From contig NZ_CANNDS010000003.1 in NCBI RefSeq assembly GCF_947503415.1, positions 310,001 to 374,000 on the forward strand: a stretch of 64,000 bases of DNA, in the 5' to 3' direction. Origin of the DNA: an uncultured Tateyamaria sp. Its GTDB lineage: Bacteria > Pseudomonadota > Alphaproteobacteria > Rhodobacterales > Rhodobacteraceae. Below are positions 8,651-17,069 of the stretch, in pieces (the first letter of the stretch is position 1; each line of letters begins with the position of its first letter). Under the pieces are notes generated by a model. That model searched no databases. It saw only the letters and a list, made by a program, of their open reading frames with translations, and was not told where the DNA came from. A program made the position numbers and the translations under genes.

Positions 8651-9106
8651 ATGGCCATGGAGTTTCGGTCGTTCATGGAGCAGGCGCTGGAGGAGGCGCG
8701 GGCCGCGGGTGCACGTGGCGAGGTGCCTGTGGGCGCGGTGGTGGTGTCCCCGCGGGGACAGGTCGTGGCGCAGTCGGGAAACCGGACGCGCGAGTTATCA
8801 GACCCAACCGCGCATGCGGAGATGCTGGCCATCCGCGCGGCCTGCGCCGCTGGAGTGTCAGAGCGTTTGGTGGGCCACGATCTCTATGTGACACTGGAGC
8901 CGTGTGCGATGTGTGCGGCGGCGATTGCGGCAGCCCGGATTGCACGTGTTTATTATGGTGCATCCGATCCGAAATCCGGTGGGGTGGCACATGGCGCGCG
9001 CGTGTTTTCGCACCCTCAGGCGCACCATGCGCCCGAGGTCTATGACGGCATCGGTGCGCAAGAGGCGGAGGCGTTGCTGCGCGGCTTTTTCACTGCGCGG
9101 CGCTGA
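8651..9106 (+). CDS. tadA: tRNA-specific adenosine deaminase
   Basis: TadA converts adenosine 34 of tRNA-Arg(ACG) to inosine. The 151-residue protein has the cytidine-deaminase zinc motif: HAE at 55-57 (His55 ligand, Glu57 proton shuttle) and PCAMC at 84-88 (Cys85 and Cys88 ligands), with the RVYYGASDPKSGG segment typical of TadA. I choose the ATG at 8651 (MAMEF, second ATG two codons on) rather than the earlier in-frame start, because upstream codons would run into the pseudouridine synthase gene and the standard TadA length is about 150. It is convergent with the next gene, 11 bases apart. Confidence 0.93.
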   Translation: MAMEFRSFMEQALEEARAAGARGEVPVGAVVVSPRGQVVAQSGNRTRELSDPTAHAEMLAIRAACAAGVSERLVGHDLYVTLEPCAMCAAAIAAARIARVYYGASDPKSGGVAHGARVFSHPQAHHAPEVYDGIGAQEAEALLRGFFTARR

Positions 9107-9117
9107 TAAGTCGTTGT

Positions 9118-9810
9118 TCAGGCAACCATATCTCGCGCCACGGCAGCGGGCGAGGTGGCCGACGCATCCTCGGGGCGCGCAAGTGCAGGCGTCTGGTGCA
9201 GCCAGTCTTTGCCTTCGGCCAGATGCAGCATGAAGTGAGCGAGGTCGGCGTGACGTGTACGCACCATGTCTTCCGGGATGACGTTGGCCTGCACGGTGTA
9301 GTCGCGGGTGATGTCACCCTCCATCAGCCAGCCGGCGCGCACAGCGGTCCAGTCGAGGTTGGTGCGTTTGTGCAAGTTCGCCTCCATTTCGGCCATCTGT
9401 TCGAAGACGCGGATCAGGCCGGTCATGGCGGGCAGTTTGAACCAGATCGGGCCGCGGTTCTTTTCTTCGACGAAGCTGGCAGAGATGACGATCAGACGCT
9501 TGCATCCTGCCGGCTCCATCGCGTCGCAGATGCGGTCCGTGCCCCTTGAATACAAGGGCGGGGGCGAGGCGAGGGTGCCAAGGTCGTTGCCCACGCCAAG
9601 GCAGGACAGGACAGCATCTGCGCCGTCGACCAACGCGGTCAGATCGTCTTTGAGCACATCGGCTTGGTGGACAGTGAAATCGTCTCGGCCCTGCAATGGA
9701 TGGTCACCGTCGTGGTCGGCGGCACGCACGGTATGACCGGCCTCAAGAGCCTGAGCACAGGCGTGCAAACCGGTGGCGCCGGATGCGCCGAAGATCGTGA
9801 TGACAGCCAT
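9118..9810 (-). CDS. atypical SDR / NAD(P)-binding NmrA-like protein
   Basis: A 230-residue Rossmann-fold protein with the nucleotide-binding loop GASGATG at residues 8-14 directly after the first strand, then the D/A-DAVLSCLG motif typical of atypical short-chain dehydrogenases (SDR_a5, NAD(P)H-binding family PF13460). No YxxxK catalytic pair is evident, as is common in this class, which includes flavin reductases, epimerases and redox sensors. The C-terminal LAHFMLHLAEGKDWLHQTP resembles the quinone-oxidoreductase-type members. The substrate is unknown. Single gene, separated by about 65 bases from the next minus-strand gene. Confidence 0.8.
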   Translation of the reverse strand: MAVITIFGASGATGLHACAQALEAGHTVRAADHDGDHPLQGRDDFTVHQADVLKDDLTALVDGADAVLSCLGVGNDLGTLASPPPLYSRGTDRICDAMEPAGCKRLIVISASFVEEKNRGPIWFKLPAMTGLIRVFEQMAEMEANLHKRTNLDWTAVRAGWLMEGDITRDYTVQANVIPEDMVRTRHADLAHFMLHLAEGKDWLHQTPALARPEDASATSPAAVARDMVA

Positions 9811-9876
9811 GAATTGCCCCTCGTGCTTGTCGCGTTCGGGGGGTAACGCCGTGGGGGACGATCCGTTCCGGTGCTG

Positions 9877-10569
9877 CTAGAGCGCGATGGGGTCCAACAC
9901 TTCGGGTTCGATCACCTTGACGCCCGGCAGGCCGTCACGCAGCACCTTGGCTGACTGTTCGAGGATGGGAAAAGTCTTGTAATGACAGGGGATTACGGTG
10001 CCGAAGTGGAAGTAGTGGCGGGCGGCGTAGGCGGCGCCGGCCATGTCCATGGTGAAGTAGCCACCTGCCGACAAGATACCGATATCAGGCCTGTAGACGT
10101 CGCCGATCCATTGCATGTCGGCCATGATGGCGGTGTCCCCGGAATGGTAGATCGTCTTGTCTTCGCCCCGGATGATGAACCCGCATTCCTGACCCATATA
10201 CACGCCCCGCCCGTCCACGACGATGGACGATGAATGCGAGGCGGGCACAAGCGTGACGCTCACATCGCCGAATGTCACGGTGCCGCCCCTGTTGTAGGCG
10301 TGCCCTTCGGTCGCGCCCTGACTGTAGAGATATTGGGCCAGTTCGTACATGCCTGAGACCGGCAAGTCTTTGTCTTTGCTCAACTTTGCGACGTCTTGCG
10401 TGTGGTCGAAATGGCCGTGGGTGACGAGGATTTGCGTGGCATCCGCGATGGCCTCGGGGACGCGGTCCTCGGGCAGCATGGGGTTGCCTGACAGCCACGG
10501 GTCGATCAGCAGGATCTGGTCCCCGATCTCGATGCGAAAGCTGCCGTGGCCGAGCCAGATGATGTTCAT
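9877..10569 (-). CDS. UlaG-like metal-dependent hydrolase (UPF0173, MBL fold)
   Basis: A 230-residue metallo-beta-lactamase-fold hydrolase. The main metal motif HGHFDH is at 51-56, after MNIIWLGHGS, and later ligands appear in YHSGDTAIMADM and PCHYKTFP near the C-terminus, the pattern of the UPF0173/UlaG group. These are assumed to hydrolyse lactones or phosphoesters; the substrate here is unknown. I start at the ATG at 10569, where the protein becomes family-like; the longer in-frame extension upstream (to 10740) has no similarity to the fold and overlaps intergenic repeat-rich sequence. Confidence 0.87.
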   Translation of the reverse strand: MNIIWLGHGSFRIEIGDQILLIDPWLSGNPMLPEDRVPEAIADATQILVTHGHFDHTQDVAKLSKDKDLPVSGMYELAQYLYSQGATEGHAYNRGGTVTFGDVSVTLVPASHSSSIVVDGRGVYMGQECGFIIRGEDKTIYHSGDTAIMADMQWIGDVYRPDIGILSAGGYFTMDMAGAAYAARHYFHFGTVIPCHYKTFPILEQSAKVLRDGLPGVKVIEPEVLDPIAL

Positions 10570-10955
10570 GATGTCCTCCCTTTTGACCGAGTGTAGCGCA
10601 TGTTCGAGGGCGCGGGAGCCTTCGGTGGGGACTTTTTTGAAACGGGGAAGGCGGATGCGATTCGCCGCCTGATTTACCCAATGTTCATTGAGTTTAAGAG
10701 CGTATGGCAGGGTGTCACCCCCCGTGCACCATCCGTACACCCCCTGTGCACCCCCAACGGGCGCTGAGGCTGGGGTTAACGCAACGTGCGTTGCTTTGCG
10801 GGCGCTGACGCGACACGATTCCGCTTTGATGGGGGCTCTGCCCCCAAACCCCCGGGATATTTTTGGCCAAGAGAATTCAATTTGGTTATAGCGTATAACT
10901 GCTTTGGCATTCCCTGTATCTTGACCTGAATGCCAAGTGCCGTAGGTCGGGCCAC
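10570..10955. other. 386-base intergenic region with a dispersed repeat
   Basis: No convincing gene. It holds Cys/Pro-type homopolymeric C runs with repeated GTGCACC-like units (about 10721-10756), a short palindrome GCAACGTGCGTTGC (about 10780-10793), and a dispersed repeat at 10803-10876 (listed separately). The 3' end, AT-richer, should carry the promoter of the ceramidase-like gene. Confidence 0.6.
10803..10876. repeat. dispersed intergenic repeat, copy 1
   Basis: This segment shares a 12-base block (CGCTGACGCGAC) and then a 27-base identical core (10828-10854) with 37529-37600. The core contains a perfect hairpin GGGGGC-TCT-GCCCCC followed by AAACCCCCG and a TATTTT run. Both copies are intergenic. 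I read it as a repetitive extragenic element common in Rhodobacteraceae, probably able to form RNA structure or act as a weak terminator. Confidence 0.75.
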
Positions 10956-11600
10956 ATGGAATTGTTGCGCGAGATTGACGGGTATTGCGAACGGATGGGG
11001 CCGGGGTACTGGGCCGAGCCTGTGAATGCCGTGACGAACGTCGCCTTTGTCATTGCCGCGGTCTGGATGTGGCGGCGCAGTGTGGGTGTGCCGATGGCGC
11101 GGGCGCTGTCGCTGGTGTTGGGTGTCATTGGATTGGGCAGTTACCTGTTTCACACCCATGCGCAGGTCTGGTCCGCGATTGCGGATGTGGCGCCGATTGC
11201 CGGGTTCATTCTGCTCTATATCTTTGCGATCAACCGGGATGTGTGGGGGATGCGGACCGTTTGGGCGCTGGGGGCGACGGCCCTGTTCTTTCCCTATGCC
11301 GTGCTGACGGTGCCGCTGTTTCAGGGCCTGCCCGTGCTGGGCGTGTCGGCGGGGTATGTGCCGGTGCCTGTTCTGATCCTGATCTATGCCGGGCTGTTGT
11401 GGCGGCGTGCGCCAGCATTGGCGCGTGGCTTTGTCATCGGGGCTGTGATCCTGTTGGTGTCGCTGACGGCCCGGTCGGTGGACGAGACGCTGTGCGCGCA
11501 ACTTCCCCTTGGCACGCATTTCCTGTGGCACATTCTGAATGGCCTCATGTTGGGGTGGATGATTGAGGTGTATCGCCGCTATGTGTCGTCAGAGACTTGA
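10956..11600 (+). CDS. alkaline-ceramidase-family membrane protein
   Basis: A 214-residue protein with about seven hydrophobic helices and the conserved pattern of the alkaline ceramidase family (PF05875): EPVN near residue 21, GSYLFHTHAQVWSAIADV around 61-78 (His66, His68, Asp77) and GTHFLWHILNG near 186-196 (His188, His192). These His/Asp/Glu residues bind zinc in the hydrolases of the family. It would act in the membrane on amide-linked lipids; ceramide or an ornithine-lipid-like amide is a guess. It ends by overlapping the convergent VOC gene by 22 bases. Confidence 0.83.
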   Translation: MELLREIDGYCERMGPGYWAEPVNAVTNVAFVIAAVWMWRRSVGVPMARALSLVLGVIGLGSYLFHTHAQVWSAIADVAPIAGFILLYIFAINRDVWGMRTVWALGATALFFPYAVLTVPLFQGLPVLGVSAGYVPVPVLILIYAGLLWRRAPALARGFVIGAVILLVSLTARSVDETLCAQLPLGTHFLWHILNGLMLGWMIEVYRRYVSSET

Positions 11601-11992
11601 TGTACTTCGATGACGTTGCCGTCTGGGTCGTAGAAGAAGATCTGGTGCCAGCCTTCGACCGCTTGGTTGCCCCAGTCAGCATATGGGATGTTTTGCGCGT
11701 CGAGATGCGCCTTGAAGGCATCGAGATCGTCGGTGCGATAGGCGATGTGCCCGTGGCTGACCGGGTTGACCATCTGCCCTGAGCGGAAGCCGGCCAGCGG
11801 GTCCTTTTGTGCCAGATGCGTCTGGATATCGCCGTCCGTCACAAAGGCCACGTCGCCTGCGTAGCCCTTGTTTTTCTCAAGCGTGGGCAGGCCATCGGTT
11901 TCGCGGGTCAGCCCCAGCACGTCGCGGTAGAACGCATCCATCCGCTGCACGTTGTCGGTCACAAGGTTCACGTGATGCAGTTTCAGTTTCAT
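11579..11992 (-). CDS. VOC-family (glyoxalase-like) protein
   Basis: A 137-residue protein with two beta-alpha-beta-beta-beta repeats: [21 protein letters not shown] at the N-terminus and [17 protein letters not shown] starting about residue 78. Expected metal ligands are His7, the His of the second repeat and the Glu in GNVIEVHQ near the C-terminus. This fits a small metal-binding VOC enzyme (glyoxalase, dioxygenase or fosfomycin-resistance type); which one cannot be told. It is divergent from gatC, about 120 bases away, and its 3' end overlaps the ceramidase-like gene. Confidence 0.83.
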   Translation of the reverse strand: MKLKLHHVNLVTDNVQRMDAFYRDVLGLTRETDGLPTLEKNKGYAGDVAFVTDGDIQTHLAQKDPLAGFRSGQMVNPVSHGHIAYRTDDLDAFKAHLDAQNIPYADWGNQAVEGWHQIFFYDPDGNVIEVHQVSDDT

Positions 11993-12112
11993 GGTGCGCT
12001 CCCCGCCATTTGCTCAAATCTGTGGCAGATGGGGGCGCGCGGCAAGGGCCAAGGCTTGAAGGTGGGGCATGGCTTCGCTATTGCCCGATCTGACGAGACC
12101 ACGAGGAATGTC

Positions 12113-12400
12113 ATGTCCATCGATCAAAGCACCGCCGCCCGTGTGGCGAAACTGGCCCGGATCAAGGTTGAGGAAGATCAGCTTCCCGCCCTTGCGTCCG
12201 AATTCAACACCATTCTGGGCTTCATCGAGCAGTTGAGCGAAGTGGATGTCGAGGGCGTGGAGCCGATGACATCCGTGACCCCGCAGCGCCTGAAGCGCCG
12301 CGCCGATGTGGTGACCGATGGCGGGCAGCAGGACAAGGTGCTGGCCAATGCGCCCGATGCGCGTGAGGGGTTCTTTGCGGTGCCGAAGGTGGTTGAGTAA
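12113..12400 (+). CDS. gatC: Asp-tRNA(Asn)/Glu-tRNA(Gln) amidotransferase subunit C
   Basis: A 95-residue protein with the GatC signature: [16 protein letters not shown] at the N-terminus and [11 protein letters not shown] in the middle, ending in FFAVPKVVE. GatC holds GatA to GatB in the complex that amidates misacylated Glu-tRNA(Gln) or Asp-tRNA(Asn). The start at 12113 has a good GAGGAA Shine-Dalgarno upstream. Its TAA stop overlaps the gatA ATG by one base (TAATG), so the two are translationally coupled. No gatB is seen in the window. Confidence 0.95.
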   Translation: MSIDQSTAARVAKLARIKVEEDQLPALASEFNTILGFIEQLSEVDVEGVEPMTSVTPQRLKRRADVVTDGGQQDKVLANAPDAREGFFAVPKVVE

Positions 12401-13884
12401 TGGCTGAATTGAACAAGCTGGGGCTGGCAGAGGCCCGTGATGCGCTGCGTGCGGGCGACGTGACGTCCGTCGAGTTGACCGAGGCGTGCCTGACCGAGAT
12501 TGAGGGGGCGGGGGCGCTCAATGCGTTCGTCCACAACACGCCAGAGATTGCGCGCGATCAGGCCAAAGCGGCGGATGTGCGCATCAAGGCAGGCGATGCG
12601 CCGGACATGTGCGGCTTGCCGATTGGCATCAAGGATCTGTTCTGCACCAAGGGTGTGCCGTCTCAGGCCGGGAGCCGCATTCTTGAGGGGTTCCTGCCCG
12701 AGTATGAGAGCACCGTGAGCGGCAATCTGCTGGATGCGGGTGCCGTCATGCTGGGCAAGCTGAACATGGACGAGTTTGCCATGGGGTCGTCGAACGAGAC
12801 GTCCGTTTATGGCAATGCCGTGAACCCTTGGCGGCGTGGCAATGATGAGGCGGCGTTGACGCCGGGCGGGTCGTCGGGCGGGTCTGCGTCCGCTGTGGCG
12901 GCGGACCTGTGTCTGGCGGCAACGGGCACCGATACAGGCGGGTCGATCCGCCAGCCTGCGGCCTTTACCGGCATCACCGGCATCAAGCCGACCTATGGGC
13001 GTTGTTCGCGCTGGGGTGTGGTGGCGTTTGCGTCCTCGCTGGATCAGGCGGGACCGATGACCAAGTCGGTGCGCGATGCGGCGATCATGCTGGAAACGAT
13101 GTGCAGCCATGACCCGAAGGATTCGACATCTGCGGACCTGCCTGTGCCGAATTTTGAGGCCATGCTGACCGGCGACATCAAGGGCAAGAAGATCGGTATT
13201 CCGAAAGAGTACCGCATGGACGGGATGCCGGACGAGATCGAGACGCTTTGGACCCGTGGCCGTGAAATGCTGGCCGATGCGGGGGCGGAGATTGTCGATA
13301 TCTCACTGCCGCACACCAAGTACGCTTTGCCTGCCTATTACGTGATTGCACCGGCGGAGGCGTCCTCGAACCTCGCCCGCTATGACGGGGTGCGCTATGG
13401 CCACCGGGCGACGCTTGCCCAAGGCGATGGCATCACCGAGATGTATGAAAAGACCCGCGCCGAAGGCTTTGGCGATGAGGTGAAGCGTCGGGTCATGATC
13501 GGCACGTATGTGCTGTCGGCGGGGTTCTATGACGCCTATTACAACCGTGCCCGCAAGGTGCGGACGCTGATCAAGAAGGACTTTGAGGATGTGTTTGCCC
13601 AGGGCATTGACGCGATCCTGACGCCTGCGACGCCGTCTGCCGCCTTTGGGCTGGGCGAGGCGTCGGATGATCCGGTGCAGATGTATCTGAACGACGTGTT
13701 CACCGTGACTGTGAACATGGCGGGTCTGCCGGGCATTGCTGTCCCCGCGGGGACGGATGCGAACGGGCTGCCGCTGGGTCTGCAGCTCATTGGCCGCCCA
13801 TGGGAAGAGGGTGATTTGCTGAACACCGCTTATGCGCTGGAGGCGCGGGCCGGGTTTGTGGCAAAACCTGCGAAATGGTGGTAA
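12400..13884 (+). CDS. gatA: Asp-tRNA(Asn)/Glu-tRNA(Gln) amidotransferase subunit A
   Basis: A 494-residue amidase-signature enzyme that releases ammonia from glutamine. The catalytic triad is visible: Lys78 in GIKDLF, Ser158 in PGGSSGGSA and nucleophile Ser182 in [11 protein letters not shown]. Length and the C-terminal YALEARAGF segment fit bacterial GatA. It begins on the last base of gatC, and the ammonia produced is passed to GatB (encoded elsewhere). Together they replace a direct glutaminyl- or asparaginyl-tRNA synthetase, as in most alphaproteobacteria. Confidence 0.96.
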   Translation: MAELNKLGLAEARDALRAGDVTSVELTEACLTEIEGAGALNAFVHNTPEIARDQAKAADVRIKAGDAPDMCGLPIGIKDLFCTKGVPSQAGSRILEGFLPEYESTVSGNLLDAGAVMLGKLNMDEFAMGSSNETSVYGNAVNPWRRGNDEAALTPGGSSGGSASAVAADLCLAATGTDTGGSIRQPAAFTGITGIKPTYGRCSRWGVVAFASSLDQAGPMTKSVRDAAIMLETMCSHDPKDSTSADLPVPNFEAMLTGDIKGKKIGIPKEYRMDGMPDEIETLWTRGREMLADAGAEIVDISLPHTKYALPAYYVIAPAEASSNLARYDGVRYGHRATLAQGDGITEMYEKTRAEGFGDEVKRRVMIGTYVLSAGFYDAYYNRARKVRTLIKKDFEDVFAQGIDAILTPATPSAAFGLGEASDDPVQMYLNDVFTVTVNMAGLPGIAVPAGTDANGLPLGLQLIGRPWEEGDLLNTAYALEARAGFVAKPAKWW

Positions 13885-13918
13885 TCGGTGCCGACCAAAC
13901 CCAAAAAGGGTAGAGCAG

Positions 13919-14728
13919 ATGATAAGTTTCCGCAGTTTTCTGGTGCTGGGCGCCGTTGTCGGTCTGGCCGCGTGCCAGCCTGTGATCCCTGACAGCAATC
14001 CGGGTGGTTTTGTCGATCCCGGGCGCGGCGTGGGCTTTGACAACCCCAATACGTTGGCCGCCCGCGACGCGCGCGAAGCCGAACTGGCCGCGCCCACGGT
14101 GGGCGCTGCACCGGGTGTGCAGGCGCAATCCCTGCCGCCCTCGGGTGCGCAGCCTGTCGGTGGCACGACGCCAACTGCCGGTGCGACCCCCCGTGCGGTG
14201 TCGAATCCGGCGGGGCTTGATGCGGAACTGGCGCAGATTGCGGCACAGAATGATGCCGCCGCAGCGCAGGCCAATTCGGGGCAACAGGTGGTGAATGCCA
14301 GCCCGTCAAACGCGGCCCCCGTGATCCTGAACAATCCCGGCATCTCGGACGAGAACAATTTCGACGCTGTGGCATCGCGCGAGTCCATCGAAAGCGATGC
14401 GGCCCGTATTCAATCGAACCGGCAGCAATATCAGGTTGTGCAGCCCACGGCCCTGCCGTCGCGCACAGGCAGCACGCAGCCCAATGTCGTACAATACGCC
14501 CTGCAGACCCGTCACCCCAAGGGCACGCGGGTGCATCGGCGCTTCAACGTTGCGTCGGCCTCGAAATTCCAGCGCAATTGCGCGGTCTACAGTTCTGCCG
14601 ACGAGGCGCAGATCGACTTCCTGTCCCGTGGCGGACCCGAGCGGGATCGCCGTGGTCTGGACCCCGATGGCGACGGCTATGCCTGCAACTGGGACCCGGC
14701 CCCGTTCCGTCGGGCGGCCGGCAACTGA
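13919..14728 (+). CDS. lipoprotein with C-terminal excalibur-like calcium-binding motif
   Basis: A 269-residue lipoprotein: hydrophobic N-terminus with the lipobox LAAC (residues 16-19), then a long low-complexity Ala/Gln/Pro/Asn-rich region and a compact end. The last 70 residues contain a Cys pair and RRGLDPDGDGYACNWDP, the DxDGDGxxC pattern of the excalibur extracellular calcium-binding domain. The ATG at 13919 is preceded by GGTAGAG; it lies 34 bases after gatA. Function unknown; likely a surface or periplasmic protein. Its TGA stop overlaps the CTG start proposed for the amidase. Confidence 0.8.
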   Translation: MISFRSFLVLGAVVGLAACQPVIPDSNPGGFVDPGRGVGFDNPNTLAARDAREAELAAPTVGAAPGVQAQSLPPSGAQPVGGTTPTAGATPRAVSNPAGLDAELAQIAAQNDAAAAQANSGQQVVNASPSNAAPVILNNPGISDENNFDAVASRESIESDAARIQSNRQQYQVVQPTALPSRTGSTQPNVVQYALQTRHPKGTRVHRRFNVASASKFQRNCAVYSSADEAQIDFLSRGGPERDRRGLDPDGDGYACNWDPAPFRRAAGN

Positions 14729-15393
14729 TCCAAAGGCACGCGCATCCGTCCCCGAATTGCGGGCTGCGGCGCGATGGATTGACGCCGCGTTTTGTGGTGT
14801 TGCACTACACGGCCATGGCGACGGCGGATGCCGCCATAGAGCGGCTTTGCGATCCCGCTTCGGACGTGTCGGCGCATTACGTGATCTGCAAAAGCGGGCG
14901 GGTGACACAACTTGTTCCCGAGGGGCTGCGCGCGTGGCATGCCGGGGCGGGCGAGTGGCGCGGTCTGACCGACATCAATTCGCGCTCCATCGGCATCGAA
15001 TTGGACAATGACGGGCAGACGCCCTTTGCGGAGCCATTGATGCACAGCCTTGAGCACCTGCTGACCGGCATTCTGTCGGCATGGAATATCCCGCCTGAGA
15101 ATGTCATCGGCCATTCGGACATGGCGCCGGGGCGCAAGTTCGATCCCGGCCCCCGGTTCGATTGGGCGCGGCTGGAGGCGCAGGGGCTTGCGGGACGACG
15201 CGGCCACGACATCGGCCCGTCCGATCCAACCCCCCAAGGTTTTGCTCAGGTCGCGAAACAGGCCGGGTACACAGCTGATGTTGACCCGGACACTTTGCTT
15301 GCAGCGGTACGTCTGAGATACCGACCGTTCGAAACCGGGCCACTGGACCCGCAGGACTACACACCCCTTGGGCATGCGGCACGTTGGGCCTAG
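14725..15393 (+). CDS. N-acetylmuramoyl-L-alanine amidase (AmiD type, amidase_2)
   Basis: Hydrolyses the amide between MurNAc and the peptide of cell-wall fragments. Zinc ligands are visible as VVLHYT, GIELDND (active-site Glu nearby) and GHSDMAPGRKFDPG, with the WHAG motif of the family. No ATG is in a good position: the segment HPSPNCGLRRDGLTP expected at the N-terminus of this family begins just after the previous stop, so I place the start at CTG 14725, which overlaps that TGA as CTGA. The result is 222 residues. A TTG (14782) start is possible but would drop the conserved N-terminus. No signal peptide is seen, which suggests a cytoplasmic recycling role. Confidence 0.85.
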   Translation: MIQRHAHPSPNCGLRRDGLTPRFVVLHYTAMATADAAIERLCDPASDVSAHYVICKSGRVTQLVPEGLRAWHAGAGEWRGLTDINSRSIGIELDNDGQTPFAEPLMHSLEHLLTGILSAWNIPPENVIGHSDMAPGRKFDPGPRFDWARLEAQGLAGRRGHDIGPSDPTPQGFAQVAKQAGYTADVDPDTLLAAVRLRYRPFETGPLDPQDYTPLGHAARWA

Positions 15394-15503
15394 TGCCCCA
15401 TCCGTTTCTTCTGACTGAAAATACCACCGCCGGAGGCTCCGGCATGTGCAATCCGTGCATCAATGCCCATTGACGCCGCCGGGCCCACACGCGTATGCGC
15501 GTC

Positions 15504-15905
15504 CGGCGTGGAGGGGCGGATGGCCGCTTAGGGGCATTGGCTGGCGCCAATACCCTGAGAGGAAAGTCCGGACTCCAGGAAGCAACGGTGCCGGGTAACG
15601 CCCGGGCGGGGCAACCCGACGGACAGCGCCACAGAAATCAGACGGCCTTGCATGCAGGGTCAAGGTGAAAAGGTGGGGTAAGAGCCCACCGCGGACCGGG
15701 CAACCGGGACGGCATGGCAAGCCCTACCGGGAGCAATGCCAAATAGGGACCGCGTGGGCTGGCAACAGTCCGGGGATGCTTTTGCCCCAGCAGGTCCGGG
15801 TTGGCAGCTAGAGGGGTGTTGGCAACAGCATCTCAAGAGGAATGGTCATCTCGGGGCGGGCAACCGCCCTAGACAGAATCCGGCTTACAGCCTCTCCACG
15901 CGCAT
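15504..15905 (+). ncRNA. rnpB: RNase P RNA (class A)
   Basis: The catalytic RNA of RNase P, which matures tRNA 5' ends. Universally conserved blocks are present: GAGGAAAGTCCG at 15559-15570 and ACAGAATCCGG at 15873-15883, with GGCAACCCGACG- and GGTAAGAGCCCACC-type loops between. The ends pair as helix P1: GCGTGGAG (15506-15513) with CTCCACGC (15894-15901), which fixes the limits to within a few bases. Length about 400 bases is normal for type A. A strong hairpin follows. Confidence 0.93.
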
Positions 15906-15917
15906 CACTCCGTGCCA

Positions 15918-15949
15918 GAACAGGCAAGCGGGGTGCCGCTTGCCTGTTC
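15918..15949 (+). terminator. strong hairpin after rnpB
   Basis: Perfect 14-base-pair stem, arms 15918-15931 and 15936-15949, loop GGTG. It is followed by CGTTCTTG rather than a long T run, so termination may be imperfect; it also sits just past the end of the convergent YHS gene and may serve both directions. Confidence 0.8.
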
Positions 15950-15973
15950 CGTTCTTGTGCATCACCGGATCGG

Positions 15974-16462
15974 TCAGAGGTCTTCGACCGCTGTGCTGCG
16001 GATGTCTGACCAGTTTGTTGCCGCCTTGGCGATGACGCCGGTGCGGTCCTCGTTGAAGGCTTTGAAGATGTCTTCGTTCAGGAAGACATAGAGCTTGTCG
16101 TCGATGACCGCGGCATAGTCCGGATCGCCGTCAAACTTCTTGCCGACCGAGACGCCGAAGGTGCAGAACCCACCGTTCTGGGGCAGATACGCGGCCGGGT
16201 CGGCTTTGAACGTCGCGCCGTTTTCTGCGGTGGCAAAGCGGTAGGCCACGCCGTCATGCACAATTGTGTGCTGCGCTGCGCCGACCACCGGATCACCGGA
16301 GGCGATAAACGCCACTGGATCGACGCCGTGCAGGCCAAGCGGAGCGCCCGCGCCGGTCAGGCCGGTCGACACGTTGTATTCGTCGGCAGCCATGGCGCCA
16401 GAGGCCAGCGAGAATGCGGCCGCGCAGGCCATGATGGAAGCGAGAGTGAGAGTGCGAAACAT
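15974..16462 (-). CDS. secreted YHS-domain protein
   Basis: A 162-residue exported protein. Signal peptide MFRTLTLASIMACAAAFSLA... with likely cleavage after AMA (residue 25). The mature part contains LHGVDPVAFIASGDPVVG and AAYLPQNGGFCTFGVSVGKK, typical of the small YHS domain found in copper- and tungsten-associated and other redox proteins. Metal binding is possible through the conserved Cys and His, but not shown. I start at the ATG 16462; the in-frame extension upstream is intergenic. It follows the membrane protein by about 115 bases and may share its regulation by the nearby AraC gene. Confidence 0.8.
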   Translation of the reverse strand: MFRTLTLASIMACAAAFSLASGAMAADEYNVSTGLTGAGAPLGLHGVDPVAFIASGDPVVGAAQHTIVHDGVAYRFATAENGATFKADPAAYLPQNGGFCTFGVSVGKKFDGDPDYAAVIDDKLYVFLNEDIFKAFNEDRTGVIAKAATNWSDIRSTAVEDL

Positions 16463-16577
16463 GGATTTTCCTTTCGTTTCGAGGGTGATCGGGCACAGCC
16501 CGGTTGGATTGACGCGGTGGGTCCGCGCCAAGACGTGAGGGGTGTCTTGGAGGAGGGAGTGCGGTGGGCGTGGCCGC

Positions 16578-16949
16578 TTAAAGCAGTCCGGGTGCTGCCG
16601 TTTCACCTTTGTGCAGCGAAACGACCAAAGCGACGGTGGCGCCCAGACCCCAGTAATAGGCCGCGTCCAGCCCTGAGAACCCGAGCAAAAAGGGTGCGAT
16701 CAGGAATGTGGCTCCGACAGCGCCATCCACCGCGAGGTGAAACGTGTAAGGCAGGACACGGAACAGCCCCAGATGATGGTCTGTCAGCACCGTCAGCACA
16801 AACGCGGCGATGCCCGTCACAACCGACAGCCAGAAGGCCAGCGGGTGCGACTGACCAAGACCCAGAAGGCTAGGCATCGCGATGAGGCCGATGGCGACCG
16901 GATAGTCGAGATAGGCGTGTATTTCCTTGCTCACGAAACGCAGAGACAT
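16578..16949 (-). CDS. small integral membrane protein
   Basis: A 123-residue inner-membrane protein with four hydrophobic segments (for example YPVAIGLIAMPSLLGLG and VLTVLTDHHLGLFRVLPY in between) and a C-terminal LVVSLHKGETAAPGLL. It resembles the short SPW/DoxX-like membrane proteins but I cannot name the family with confidence. Start at ATG 16949; a much longer in-frame open frame upstream is coding-free. It lies directly downstream of three GTTCAG repeats and divergently close to an AraC regulator, suggesting that it is regulated by it. Confidence 0.65.
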   Translation of the reverse strand: MSLRFVSKEIHAYLDYPVAIGLIAMPSLLGLGQSHPLAFWLSVVTGIAAFVLTVLTDHHLGLFRVLPYTFHLAVDGAVGATFLIAPFLLGFSGLDAAYYWGLGATVALVVSLHKGETAAPGLL

Positions 16950-17034
16950 GTTGGTTCCTTTCCAATCTGCGCGACCTGTGGCCGCTGTGATGAAAGGAAT
17001 GTGCCCACTGCGCGGACCGTTTTCTATTTCAGGG

Positions 17035-17069
17035 CGTTCAGTGGTTTTTACTGATCGTTCAGAGTTCAG
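17035..17069. promoter_or_regulatory. GTTCAG direct repeats, candidate AraC-type operator
   Basis: CGTTCAG occurs at 17035-17041 and 17056-17062, exactly 21 bases apart (two helical turns), with a third GTTCAG at 17064-17069. They lie between the end of the AraC-family gene and the start of the membrane protein gene on the same strand. Direct repeats two turns apart are the usual arrangement for AraC-type dimers. Binding is inference. Confidence 0.4.

Noticed and set aside
12178-13110. 310-codon minus-strand frame opposite gatC/gatA
   Set aside because: Overlaps two confidently assigned genes; Arg/His-rich shadow composition.
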